Program-made: the position numbers and the translations under genes
Notes under the pieces: model-generated
Told to the model about the DNA's origin: nothing
The model's input: only the letters and a program-made list of their open reading frames with translations
Databases searched by the model: none
Assembly: GCA_942493305.1 (NCBI GenBank)
Contig: OW818686.1
Location: 3,906,001 to 3,970,000, forward strand
Reading direction: 5' to 3'
Length of the DNA stretch: 64,000 nt
Origin: UBA7672 sp030824255
GTDB taxonomy: Bacteria > Pseudomonadota > Alphaproteobacteria > Caulobacterales > Hyphomonadaceae
Shown here: positions 28,501 through 36,600 of the stretch, piece after piece
Layout: each line of letters opens with the position of its first letter
Position numbering within the stretch: position 1 is the stretch's first letter

Positions 28501-29661
28501 GAGCACATCCTCCCAGGCAAGATCGTCACGTCCCGTCGAAAGCAGGTGAGCCCGAAGCTCGTTCAGCGTTGGCAGCGTGGCGCTGGTTATCTCACCCCAC
28601 GCATTCGTCCACGCCGCACTTGTGGCCCCGTCCAGCATGGCCATGCCCGGCTTCCAGGAACCGGACACCGGATCCATGATCCATTCGCGCAGCAGCTCGG
28701 TGACGGCCGCATGTGAGCCGTAGGTTTGGCTCTGGTCGATATAGGGTGATGCATGGTTGACCCATTGGGCCGTCCCATCCTCAGCAAAGCCGCTGACGTC
28801 GGCGCGCGAGATAACGATCTTCGTCGCAGGCCGGCCGCTCGTCGGGTCGATGACGCCGTACATGGGATCGTCAGGTGACAGCGTGATGGTGATCTTGGTG
28901 CCATCAGCGCCCTTTCCCACAAAGTCGAGACCGTGGTCGAAGAACTGGCCAAACAGAACAAACCAGCCGTTGACCGGCGCAACGCCAGGGTTTGTGCCGC
29001 CGATGAACCACTCGTTGTTGGCGCTGCCATCCTCGCTCACGCTCGGCCGGGCGTCCTGCTGACCAAGCGACTGGAGCATCCCATAGTCAGAGACCGCAGT
29101 ATATCCGTTGGCATCCTTGACGAGATGTGTGCTGCCGGGCTGCGTCTCGAACGTGACGCCAGCGGTGGTCACGGTGCGGCTGATCATGCGCGGCGTGTAA
29201 TCGGTTACATTTGCCTCAGTCAGATTCTCAGCGGTCTTCGTGTAGTCAGCGAGTGGTGGATTGGGGGCGACGGCAAATTTTGCGGCGTAGAATGCATTGG
29301 GATCGGATGCGTCCAACGGCTTCAGATATTTGTCGAAGATGACTCTCGTCCGCTGCATGAACGGCAGATCGGTGTTGCCCCATTCCGGATTGAACAGGTT
29401 GTTCGCAAGACCATCGATGTTACGTAGTCCTTGCGACGAGGTGTAGGTGTTGAACGACACTCCAAAGGCAGACACCGCTTCGGAGGCAGTCATGCCAACA
29501 CCATCCCAGATCAGACTCCCGGCAGCGTCATAGATCGGGCCAACCCCGCTCCAGTTGACGATCGCCTTGCCGTCCGCATCGAACAAAGGCCGGAAGCGGA
29601 TCTGGTCCCGCATGAAGGCGAGATCAGAAAAATTGAAGGAGAAACCCTTGAGCGTTGTCAT
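22546..29661 (-). CDS. Giant secreted animal-type haem peroxidase with RTX repeats
   Basis: About 2,371 residues. The animal (myeloperoxidase-type) peroxidase domain spans roughly residues 180-900: distal FGQFFDHGLDF (His about 243), GDGRANEN and FHEEHNYQ (about 555-562), and proximal YRFGHSTLRES (His about 675). In the REHN motif of animal enzymes the Arg is Glu here. Residues about 937-1264 are an Ala/Asp-rich helical insert with internal repeats (TDATALQ, DDQA). RTX calcium-binding nonapeptides (GGDGDDTILGG type) follow in blocks from about 1350, 1585, 1925 and 2035. There is no signal peptide, and the C-terminus ends in hydrophobic DFFAY, fitting type I secretion. Architecture recalls bacterial Mn-oxidising peroxidases (MopA). 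No HlyB/HlyD gene is nearby. The start MTTLKG was chosen for its GTGGGATGG ribosome site; a frame upstream allows up to 18 more residues (29715). Confidence 0.88.
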   Translation of the reverse strand: MTTLKGFSFNFSDLAFMRDQIRFRPLFDADGKAIVNWSGVGPIYDAAGSLIWDGVGMTASEAVSAFGVSFNTYTSSQGLRNIDGLANNLFNPEWGNTDLPFMQRTRVIFDKYLKPLDASDPNAFYAAKFAVAPNPPLADYTKTAENLTEANVTDYTPRMISRTVTTAGVTFETQPGSTHLVKDANGYTAVSDYGMLQSLGQQDARPSVSEDGSANNEWFIGGTNPGVAPVNGWFVLFGQFFDHGLDFVGKGADGTKITITLSPDDPMYGVIDPTSGRPATKIVISRADVSGFAEDGTAQWVNHASPYIDQSQTYGSHAAVTELLREWIMDPVSGSWKPGMAMLDGATSAAWTNAWGEITSATLPTLNELRAHLLSTGRDDLAWEDVLNLRQRGADGDVVDSDASTDGVQGTGTGAALLLDMNPRFDAAHFANALNPDSGAAFDANILTLATAAQDLGCSFGYDENAGTIYLDIPAGMMGPGSAATQFTGASALYFWVNFGDFSIKNTMALGPTILPVNESVHDAVSDLLLAAVGDHYIAGDGRANENIGLTAVHHVFHEEHNYQVRNIIEAIKAQDAREVALDEAGTYAHDVLHDWQVNTGEQDASGNYIHAGGAIAWDHEKIFQAAKMTVEMEYQHTAVDQFARTITPNLHEFVGYNSGENATISLDFSQVAYRFGHSTLRESIDVLDPTGSLSGAVMRIALEKAFLSPEKFAELGAGAIAMGMTHQQANEVDEFLTPALNQGLLGQPLDLAAINIARGRDLGIPTLNDMREALQLTRYASWADFGANVIHPDNLVNFIAAYSFDGDVARASAILALASNEMSTGDASNVWGYTVEQAINFLNNSDGALFGVDGFEKIDCWLGGLAEIHVTGGLLGETFDTIFVDQIGRLMDGDRFYYLQRLSNINYGQEIIDEQFKDIIERTTGARHLNGSAFAYADQYLDLAADANADADIAAATAALETAQLGYDNAVTVADAADAVLATSSADVAAAEAAALSDAGALRSVADVARAGADAISTTSAINALLAALVAASATDATALQTAAGVARGVADNTDATALQSAATQAEADDQAFLDAQAASDAAAALVAIALVARDDAQANLDALVGSGAPQEQIDAAQVELQARQTAFDSALADAVVATDAAILAQSVADATDFGLLQQAADAAMVDDQAATVAQGAAVAAIAADVALTTALNAYVAVAAADQAAEAAAAAADFDADAAEQADVMLTAAQASVAIAATTAASAAAAEAAAADVLAVAQANLTRLQTEGNAGTEHQYGSLLLANPTMGIYSDAGTTMSLNGDIVTVLGKQYIRDVRTPSAATSAGDSAGYALDGAPNSGGESHEVIVASDRDDLIYARGGDDTVYGEDGKDLINGGNGIDRLYGGDGDDTILGGDGGDLIDGGLGDDVLFGEQNATAAAGIDQVIGSDGNDYIDGGIGIDKLSGSAGDDVIFGGGDTDAFTHGGDGNDYIDGGVTGDLLWGDGGSDLIVGRADQDIVAGMDGDDILRPGPLSQSLTGGGDEVMGGDGLTDRGENGKGTGFDIIDLSDWQAAPIGANVNFATQQNPMQAIDGNPQFPAWVGVEGAIGSRNDDTFLGDAGSNWLIGGSGNDKMTGGIGNDLIIGDGVRLDTLIGTYNSGYDGFFDGASHRATGFAEKNGLLDAVGWGDQKHFTEILKSSMFRDLVLGGSEVTQIWRNGVAQSTGESAGVFGDGGIVGEADVVNFSGVVGDYTVELLHFDAATRQLVASSSATTVLAVRITDEVADRDGQDIVVGVESFRFSDGNGGHKTFSASQLVPVPASGAAIISDLTPLEGQALTVDTSTITDPNGVGTLQYQWQRSTNGTTWTDIGGANDSSYTPQDLPLTLSGADAGAQLRVVVSFIDVLGTQEVITSAPTGPVGINWEVLIGSTFNGLAGNDFAVGSNLPVLASDTLRGNAGDDSLWGRAGTDILVGGAGNDDLHGGTGTDRADYAGAITNFRFTSDGTTLTIIDTTGAEGTDTAENVENIRFNNINYRVVTGTAGHDTALNGVLGTNDSQLVIGRDGWDTMHGGDGSDILLGGDGSDNVMGGAGDDYIIQYAADVGFDRIDGGAGTNDTYVLHGTDAAETFRIYTRAEAEALGIAIVNASSTIIVTRNGTTTASKIAELRNIEEIVINTANTTVNDGNGVVNGGPAGGDTIEVIGNFVGSGLSYSTITIAGSSANDTVDITGLTSDHRIVFDSNGGTDTLVGAVRPQDVFNGDNLNDQRLTATTAAATDVTSAFGSVDGLNALMGVGARAQLRELGFFAPVTEGLGRGLSPLVERLSLDSDFELTQFVLQMKSDIPEPLVRPTADMAEDFTPFHFVDAIAPIRINDGQFAEADHRALASHVDFFAY

Positions 29662-29734
29662 CGTTGCCATCCCACTTGGCAGGAAATCGCTCCCACAATG
29701 GGATCGAAAACGCATGCCCCTGTGGAGGCGGAAC

Positions 29735-29750
29735 TAACATATTAACATAT
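29735..29750. repeat. Tandem 8-mer TAACATAT
   Basis: Two perfect adjacent copies of TAACATAT about 75 nt upstream of the peroxidase start, in an AT-rich stretch. They could form an AT-rich promoter element or a regulator site; nothing more can be said from sequence. Confidence 0.5.
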
Positions 29751-29835
29751 GCTTTAGAATTTGATTCACCGCACACACAAGTATTACTTTATAAGGACGT
29801 CCCGTAACGCGATAAATCATCCTACGATTATATTT

Positions 29836-29875
29836 ACTTCAGCAACTTTAAATATGAACTTCAGATTGCGTTCAG
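29836..29875. promoter_or_regulatory. TTCAG direct repeats upstream of the peroxidase
   Basis: ACTTCAG at 29836 and 29858, and CGTTCAG at 29869: spacings of 22 and 11 bp, that is on one helical face. The motif resembles the TnTCAG-N5-TnTCAG pairs in front of the nearby two-component and RND operons but points away from the peroxidase gene. The rest of 29662-30061 is AT-rich and without a gene. Confidence 0.4.
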
Positions 29876-30061
29876 ATCCGAACGCCGCGGCGCTCACACC
29901 AGAAAATCGCTACTTTTTGGCAGTTGGGGCTAATTGTGCCGTAGGCGCAGTACTTCGCACGGCTGCCAGACGGAGACCCCTAGAATACATATGGAGAAGT
30001 CGCATTATATAAAATGCCTGACAGACCGGCAGTTTTATCTTTCGCGAAAAACATCCATTTT

Positions 30062-31414
30062 CTATTTGTGCCGTGGCACCTTGAGTGTAGCGGCGAGGCC
30101 GCCGACTGATGCGGTTCCGAGATCGATCTCGCCTTTGTAAAGCTCGAGCAGATCGCGCACGATAGACAAGCCAAGGCCGGTACCTGGCCGCGTCTCATCG
30201 AGGCGAATGCCCGGCGCAAACACAATCTCTCGCGCCTGAGGTGGAAGCCCAGGGCCATCATCCTCAATCGATACGCGGAGATAGTTGTCGTCGAGCGCCT
30301 GTGCTGTAATTACAATTCGCGCACGGGCGAACTTGTACGCGTTGTCGACAAGGTTCGCGACCAGCTCCGCGAAGTCCTGCCCATCCATTGCTACCTGCAA
30401 TTCGCGATCAAGGTTTTGTTCGACCTGGATTCCGCGTTGGATATGCAGCCGGGCGAGCGCTGTGACTATGCTCGCTATGTTCTCTGCAACATTGGATCGA
30501 GTGCCAGGCAGTTTGGAGACCGCTTGCGCTCGCGCACGAGCGATATGATGGTCGATGTGGACCTGCATCGCCTTGCATTGGCCCGCGATTGCCGATCCAG
30601 CTTCCTTCTCGCCCCTCAAGTCAAGCTGAAACGCCTCGTCCGCAAGGATTGCAAGAGGGCTCTTGAGTGCATGCGCCAGGTTTCCGGCCTGGGCCCGCGC
30701 CCGCTGAAGCGACTCCCGCTGACCCTTTATAAGAGAGTTGAGTTCGGTCACGAGCGGCTGCACCTCTGTCGGGTAGCGCCCATCGACTGACTGTGTAGCG
30801 CCCGAACGCACCTCACGCATAGCCCGCGCGAGTCGCGAAAACGGGGCAAGGCCAAACGTTATTAGACCAAGAACGGTCGCCAGCAGCATCCCGCCCAGCG
30901 AGAGAAGCGCGACAAACAAGGTGCTATCGAATTCCCGAATGGCGGCTTCGACATGGGGAATGTCTGTTCCGACCGTAAAGCGGTAACCACCCTCTTCCTC
31001 AGGCCCATACGCAGCAATAATGATCATGGGCCCCGTCGGCCCCTCCACTTCTTCGATGGAAGGCTTGCCGCGGACGCTCTTGTCCTGCGGAAGCGGCCCT
31101 ATGCGACGTCCATCCAGCGAGCCACTAGCGAAAAGAACGCTGTCTCCGTCTGCGACTTCCCAATAGAATCCGGAGTCACGCTCTTCGTATCGTGGATCGC
31201 TGAATGGCAGACGCTCGACGGCGGCGCCCTGCCGGTTGAAGCGCGCAATCCGCTCGATCTCGGCGACGTGCACCTCAAGCTCCTCATCGAACTGAGCTTC
31301 CACTTGCGTACGGAAAATAAACGAGAAGGCGAAGTAGCCCAGCGTCAGCGCTATAACCAGCCAGACCGCAGCCGCGGCAGCCAGACGAAAACGCAGGGAC
31401 TCGAACGCGCGCAT
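30062..31414 (-). CDS. Sensor histidine kinase (OmpR-partner type)
   Basis: A 450-residue membrane kinase. TM1 is about residues 10-31, a periplasmic sensor covers about 32-165, TM2 is about 166-187, and a HAMP region follows (FSRLARAMREVRSG). The phosphorylated His is in GNLAHALKSPLAIL (about residue 247). The ATPase domain shows an N box (NLVDNAYKF) and G boxes (DDGPGLPP, GTGLGLSIV). This layout resembles the PhoQ-like group. It is 3 nt downstream of its response regulator. The signal is unknown; neighbouring metal efflux and peroxidase genes make metal or redox stress likely. Confidence 0.93.
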   Translation of the reverse strand: MRAFESLRFRLAAAAAVWLVIALTLGYFAFSFIFRTQVEAQFDEELEVHVAEIERIARFNRQGAAVERLPFSDPRYEERDSGFYWEVADGDSVLFASGSLDGRRIGPLPQDKSVRGKPSIEEVEGPTGPMIIIAAYGPEEEGGYRFTVGTDIPHVEAAIREFDSTLFVALLSLGGMLLATVLGLITFGLAPFSRLARAMREVRSGATQSVDGRYPTEVQPLVTELNSLIKGQRESLQRARAQAGNLAHALKSPLAILADEAFQLDLRGEKEAGSAIAGQCKAMQVHIDHHIARARAQAVSKLPGTRSNVAENIASIVTALARLHIQRGIQVEQNLDRELQVAMDGQDFAELVANLVDNAYKFARARIVITAQALDDNYLRVSIEDDGPGLPPQAREIVFAPGIRLDETRPGTGLGLSIVRDLLELYKGEIDLGTASVGGLAATLKVPRHK

Positions 31415-31417
31415 TTT

Positions 31418-32071
31418 TCAGCCGAACCTGTAGCCCATCCCGCGGAGAGTCTTGATCTTCTCCGCTCCGATCTTCCGGCGAAGGCGTCCAATGTACACCT
31501 CGATGGTGTTCGACTCGCGCATGTCCTCTATGTTGTAGAGATGCTCGACCAGTTCGGTTTGCGAAATCACGTGCCTCGGGCGATTCATGAAATACTTGAG
31601 CATCCGAAGCTCAAGGGACGTCAGATCAAGCGCTTTTTCACCGACGAAGACCTCGCCCGTTCCAAGGTTGATGGTGATGTCATCGTGAGTGAGAAGGTTT
31701 GACGCCCGTCCCCACCCCCGCCGCTTCAACGCATGAAGACGAGCCACAAGTTCGGGCATGTGAAATGGCTTGGTAAGATAGTCGTCAGCGCCCTCATTTA
31801 GGCCGCCTACCTTGTCAATCCATGTGCCGCGGGCTGTGAGAACCAGGACTGGCGTCGCAACGCCGCGTGAACGCCACTCTTTGAGGACCTCCAAGCCTGG
31901 CCTGCCTGGCAATCCCAGATCGAGAATTATGACCTCAATCTGAGGTTGCATACCGAGTTCCAGGCCATCGTCGCCATCGACCGCCAACTCCACGACAAAT
32001 CCGGCTTGAGTCAGGCCGCGCTTGGTACGCGCGGCGAGATCATGATCATCCTCGACCAACAACACATGCAC
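31418..32071 (-). CDS. OmpR/PhoP-type response regulator
   Basis: A 217-residue transcription factor with a receiver domain (phospho-acceptor Asp in VIILDLGLPG near residue 51, conserved Thr in LTARG, Lys in TKPFHMPE) and a C-terminal winged helix (RHVISQTELVEHLYNIEDMRESNTIEVYIGRLRRKIG). It is cotranscribed with the kinase downstream. A TTTCAG-N5-TTTCAG repeat lies 46 nt upstream in the same orientation and could be an autoregulatory site. The divergent operon encodes metal RND efflux. Confidence 0.94.
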   Translation of the reverse strand: MHVLLVEDDHDLAARTKRGLTQAGFVVELAVDGDDGLELGMQPQIEVIILDLGLPGRPGLEVLKEWRSRGVATPVLVLTARGTWIDKVGGLNEGADDYLTKPFHMPELVARLHALKRRGWGRASNLLTHDDITINLGTGEVFVGEKALDLTSLELRMLKYFMNRPRHVISQTELVEHLYNIEDMRESNTIEVYIGRLRRKIGAEKIKTLRGMGYRFG

Positions 32072-32116
32072 GGAATGTGCGCCCCCATCTCTGACCTGGC
32101 TCTATAGCCTGCGAAA

Positions 32117-32134
32117 CTGAAATGAACCTGAAAT
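32117..32134 (-). promoter_or_regulatory. TTTCAG-N5-TTTCAG operator of the first two-component operon
   Basis: On the minus strand ATTTCAG-GTTC-ATTTCAG, two identical heptamers exactly 11 bp apart, 46 nt before the response-regulator start. The spacing is typical of OmpR-family dimers. Confidence 0.6.
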
Positions 32135-32139
32135 CCAGC

Positions 32140-32156
32140 AGTCAGATTCGTTTCAG
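32140..32156 (+). promoter_or_regulatory. AGTCAG-N5-TTTCAG repeat facing the RND operon
   Basis: Plus-strand half-sites 11 bp apart, 5 bp from the oppositely oriented pair at 32117-32134. This gives a head-to-head arrangement between the divergent operons. It is degenerate compared with the site at 32464. Confidence 0.4.
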
Positions 32157-32320
32157 GACAGCTTCAAGCCAGAATTATGAACGTGCGCTATGCAATCGCC
32201 AGCGGCAGTTACGGGTTGGTCGCTCCTGCGTCTTGCTCGCAGTCTCAGAACCCGACCTGTGTATTCGGCCGCGCGATGACGGGTATGGCCCCACCTACCG
32301 TCAAAGTTCCGGTCGGACGG

Positions 32321-32349
32321 CGGGGGCCGCCATTTCGTGGCGGCCCCCG
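32321..32349. other. Perfect 11-bp GC hairpin in the divergent intergenic region
   Basis: CGGGGGCCGCC (32321-32331) pairs fully with GGCGGCCCCCG (32339-32349) around ATTTCGT. There is no T-run on either strand. It lies between the two operator groups in the roughly 500-nt gap 32072-32576, where no convincing gene was found; it may insulate the divergent promoters or fold in a long leader. Confidence 0.5.
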
Positions 32350-32463
32350 ACCGCCGCCAGCCTCACCTACATTGATGACAACCGAGGTCTTGAGGCGACC
32401 GCTTGCCAGATTTTCGTCGGCATAGGCCGTACACAGACGACTGGATAGGTAGCCCCATGAATC

Positions 32464-32480
32464 TGTCAGACTGGTGTCAG
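32464..32480 (+). promoter_or_regulatory. TGTCAG-N5-TGTCAG operator of the RND operon
   Basis: Two perfect TGTCAG hexamers with 11-bp spacing, followed by CG, 97 nt before the adaptor start codon. The identical arrangement, also followed by CG, occurs at 38279-38295. Confidence 0.65.
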
Positions 32481-32576
32481 CGCTCTGCTTCATCCCCTGC
32501 CTTGTCGACGCAAAACTCAAGCGACGACTGCATACGTCAATTACGATCGACACCTCGGACAAGCGGGCAGAAAAAA

Positions 32577-33641
32577 ATGCGATCATTCTCTCTCCCGCTC
32601 GTCGCAATCGGGCTCGCGCTTTCTCAGACAGCGGCGGCAGATAGCCGTGCTGCAATCTCTGTCTCCTCCCAGCAGCAGGAACGCCTGGGCATTGTTTCGC
32701 AGCAAATCGCGCGTGCCGAGGATGTGGTGCTTGTCGAGATGGTTGGCCGTGTAAAGCGAGCGCCCAGCGCTGTACGTGCGGCCGTGGCTTCATTCTCGGG
32801 CGCTATCACAAAGCTGCATGTGGTTCCCGGAGCTATTGTGAAGGTGGGCGACCCGCTTGTTTCGATGTCCAGTCGCGACTTCGCTGCGACGGCTTCCTTG
32901 CACGCACAAGCCTTGGCAGAAGTTCGTGCCGCCGAAACAGCATTGCAGCGTCAGAAGGAACTTCTGGCTGGCGGTCTGGTCACCAAGGGATCCGTTGAAG
33001 AGGCTCGATCCCGCGCTGAGCGTGCACGGGCAATTGTCGCCGAATCGTCTGCGCTGGCCCCAACCTTTGCGAAACAAGCCAATGGCACGGGCGGTTACAT
33101 CCTCCACGCTCCAGTTGCTGGCCGGGTGGGCGCCTTCGTTGCGCAGGTTGGCGACACCGTGGAGGCCATGACGACACTTACGTCAATAACGACCACCAAG
33201 GACATGTGGATCGAGTTGCAGATGCCGCAGCAGCTTATCGGGTCCATTTCGATTGGCGACCTCATCGAGTTCTCTGGCGGTGCGCGAGGAAAAATCACCT
33301 CCCTCACGGATGTGATTGATCCGACGACGCGTACAGCACTGGCCTACGCCACGCTTTCGTCGACGTCGCCAGTCTTTGAGGGCCAGCTGATGCGCGGCCA
33401 GCTTGTGCAGGAAAAGGGCGACCTTCCACTGCTGAGAACCCCCGCCCGCTCGATCGTCCAGATCGACGGCGTTGACCATGTCTTCCGACGCACGCCAGAC
33501 GGTTTTGCCCCCACTACCGTCCAGGTCGTCGGAAGAACGGAGGAGGTCGCCACCATAAATGGCGACCTCCGACCCGGAGATCTCGTTGCCACATCGGGCC
33601 TTACCGAGCTCAAGGCTCTTGCGATGCAGGGGATCAACTAA
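32577..33641 (+). CDS. RND efflux periplasmic adaptor (membrane fusion protein)
   Basis: A 354-residue HlyD/CzcB-like adaptor joining the RND pump to the outer-membrane channel. The ATG at 32577 was chosen because it begins a clean signal peptide (MRSFSLPLVAIGLALSQTAAA); longer frames run through the TGTCAG operator. A split biotinyl/lipoyl domain is seen (FSGAITKLHVVPGAIVKVGDPLVSM near residue 75, YILHAPVAGRVGAFVAQVGDTV near 180) around a coiled-coil hairpin (about 100-160, Ala/Glu/Arg-rich). There is no N-terminal His-rich metal site. It overlaps the pump gene by 1 nt. Confidence 0.92.
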   Translation: MRSFSLPLVAIGLALSQTAAADSRAAISVSSQQQERLGIVSQQIARAEDVVLVEMVGRVKRAPSAVRAAVASFSGAITKLHVVPGAIVKVGDPLVSMSSRDFAATASLHAQALAEVRAAETALQRQKELLAGGLVTKGSVEEARSRAERARAIVAESSALAPTFAKQANGTGGYILHAPVAGRVGAFVAQVGDTVEAMTTLTSITTTKDMWIELQMPQQLIGSISIGDLIEFSGGARGKITSLTDVIDPTTRTALAYATLSSTSPVFEGQLMRGQLVQEKGDLPLLRTPARSIVQIDGVDHVFRRTPDGFAPTTVQVVGRTEEVATINGDLRPGDLVATSGLTELKALAMQGIN

Positions 33642-36600
33642 TGCTCTCGAGTCTCGTTAAAGGCGCGCTGACGCAGCGCATGTTTGTGCTCGCTGTTACC
33701 CTAGCGATTGTCGTCGCTGGCGTGTTTGCGGCTCTGCGGCTTCCGATAGACGCGTTCCCGGATATATCCAGCACGCAGGTCAAGCTCATCCTCAAAGTTC
33801 CCGGCATGACGCCGGAAGAGATCGAACAGCGCGTGGTCGCGCCCGTCGAAATGGAGCTCCTGGGCATCCCGCGCCAGAGCTCTCTTCGTTCTGTCGCCAA
33901 GTACGCCATTGCCGACATCACGCTGGACTTCGAGGAAGGCACGGACATTTATTGGGCGCGACAGCAGGTTTCCGAGCGCCTGGCCGCAATCGCCGATTCA
34001 CTACCGGCGAGCATGTCAGGCGGTCTGGCGCCAATCTCGACGCCTTTGTCCGACATCTTCATGTTTACGGTAGAGGGCGACCAGCTATCCGCCGAGGAGC
34101 GTCGCACTCTGCTCGACTGGACGATCCGGCCTGCTTTGCGAACACTTCCCGGCGTAGCGGACGTCAACACGCTCGGTGGACGCGTCCGTACCTTTGAAGT
34201 GTCCCCCGATCCTGTCGCTCTCGCCGCGACCGGTCTCAAACTTGCGGATGTCACGGCGGCGATCAACGCGGCCAACCGGAATGACGGTGCTGGCCGCATC
34301 AGCATAGGTGAGGAAGCGCTTATTGTCCGTTCGATCGGGGCAATTCAGACGCTGCAAGACCTTGCAAGCGTCGTTGTTCATCAACAGAATGAAAGCGTCG
34401 TGCGCGTAGGCGATGTGGCCGACATTCGCATCGGCAGTTTAACCCGCTACGGCGCCGTTACCAAGGATGGCAAAAGCGAAGCTGTTCAGGGTATCGTGCT
34501 TGCCCTTCGAGGCGCAGACGCAAACGCAACTATCCGTGCGGTTGAAGCCCGCCTTTCGGAAATGTCTTCATCCCTGCCCGAAGGAGTCTCGATCAAGCCA
34601 TTTTACAATAGATCCGAGCTGATCTCGCACGCTGTCATGACTGTTGGAGAGGCGCTGCTGGAAGCTATTGTCCTCGTCATTATTCTTCTCGTCGTATTTC
34701 TTGGAAATCTGCGCGCCGCAATCGTTGTCGCAACGACCCTTCCGATGGCCACGCTGGTCACATTCGGGATGATGCAGCTCACGGGGATGAGCGCGAACCT
34801 GATGAGCCTTGGCGGGCTGGCTATCGCCATCGGATTGATCGTCGACGCTTCAGTCGTTGTCGTCGAGAACACCGTCGAACGAATGGCGCATGCCCGAGGC
34901 GACACCAGCACGCCGTCGATACATCACTTATACCGTGCGGCCAGCGAAGTCGCCGTCCCGGTTGCGTCCGGGATCATCATAATTTGTCTCGTATTTCTGC
35001 CTCTGCTGGCGCTGGAAGGTCTTGAAGGTAAACTGTTCCGACCGGTCGCACTCACAATCGTATTCGCACTTGCTGGATCGCTTGTGATGTCGCTGACCAT
35101 CATTCCAGTGTTGTCGTCCTTCCTGCTTGGGAAACCGAAGCATGGCGAACCGCTGCTCATGCGGGTTCTGACACCTGCCTATGCGAAACTCCTTGCGATG
35201 ACATTGAGGGCTCCCGTTCCTCTCTTCGTGGCTGCGGCATTGGGACTGGGGGCAGCAGGTCTAGCCTACACCAGCATCGGCAAGATCTTCATGCCGACGA
35301 TGGACGAAGGCTCCATCATTATGCAGGTGGCAAAGCTTCCGTCGGTGAACCTGGAGCGAAGCACGCAGGCCGATCTTGCCATTGAAAAGGCTTTGCTGGC
35401 GGACGTTCCTGAAATTGAGAGCATCATCGCGCGGGTCGGATCTGATGAAATCGGGCTTGATCCGATGGGACTGAACGAGTCTGACATGTTCGTTGTGCTC
35501 AAGCCGAAGGCCCTGTGGCGCAAGCCAGACAAAGGCTGGCTTGTCGATCAGATGCGAAAGACGATGGAGTCCTTTCCTGGCATCGAGCCGGCATTCACGC
35601 AGCCTATCGAGATGCGTACGTCGGAAATGCTCACAGGCGCTCGTGGAGATCTGGCTGTGAAGATCTTCGGGCCAGACTTGGCCGTGCTTGCCAACCTTGC
35701 AGGTCAGGTGCAGGCGGCCGTTGGCGGCGTCGATGGCGCAGCCGAGGTTTTTACACTTTCCAACGACCGCACAGATTTCATGCAATTGCGCATGGACCGC
35801 CTCGCAGCTGGCGCGGCCGGCCTTTCAATCTCTGATGTCGAGGACGAACTACGGACTCTTCTTGAAGGCGTCTCGGCGGGCATGGTCGTGGAGCCAGGGC
35901 GACGCACGGCAATTATCGTCCGCGGCAATGAGGACCTGCGGCGGTCGCCTGCAAGATTTGGAAACGTTCCGCTCGCTGCGGAAGGCGGCCAGATTCTCGT
36001 CCAGGATATAGCTGAGATCCGCCGCGAGCCAGGAATGGTCAAGATCGAACGCGAGAACGCATCGCGATTTGCTCTTGTACAAGCGTTTGTCGATGGCCGT
36101 GATCTCGTAGGGTTTGTTGAGGACTCTCAAGCTGCTGTCGCAGCGAAGATCCAACTCCCTGCGGGCTACAGACTGGAGTGGGGCGGCGAATTTGAGAACC
36201 AGCGCCGCGCCTCGGAACGCCTGGGTCTCGTCATACCTCTGGCGCTTGCCACCATTTTTCTCGTGCTCTTCGCAACTCTTAGATCTCTTCGGCAATCGAT
36301 ACTGATCTTCATCAACGTACCCTTTGCGCTGGTCGGCGGCATTCTTGCTCTCTTCGCTTCGGGTGAATACTTTTCCGTGCCCGCTTCGATAGGATTCATC
36401 GCCCTTCTCGGCATAGCCGTGCTGAATGGACTGGTGCTCGTCAGTTACTTCAATCAGCTGCTGGCGGCCGGAAAGCCCCTAGAAATCGCAATCCGCGATG
36501 GCGCCGCGCGTCGTCTCCGCCCGGTGTTGATGACAGCGACAATTGCTGCCTTTGGCCTGCTTCCGCTGCTTCTTGCCAGCGGTCCGGGGTCTGAGGTCCA

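Noticed and set aside
32403..32576. N-terminal extension of the RND adaptor
   Set aside because: It would translate the TGTCAG operator and lacks signal-peptide features, whereas the ATG at 32577 starts a clear signal peptide.
32245..32793. A 182-codon minus-strand frame in the divergent intergenic region
   Set aside because: It overlaps the adaptor gene and the operators, has no ribosome site, and covers the hairpin; not supported as a gene.
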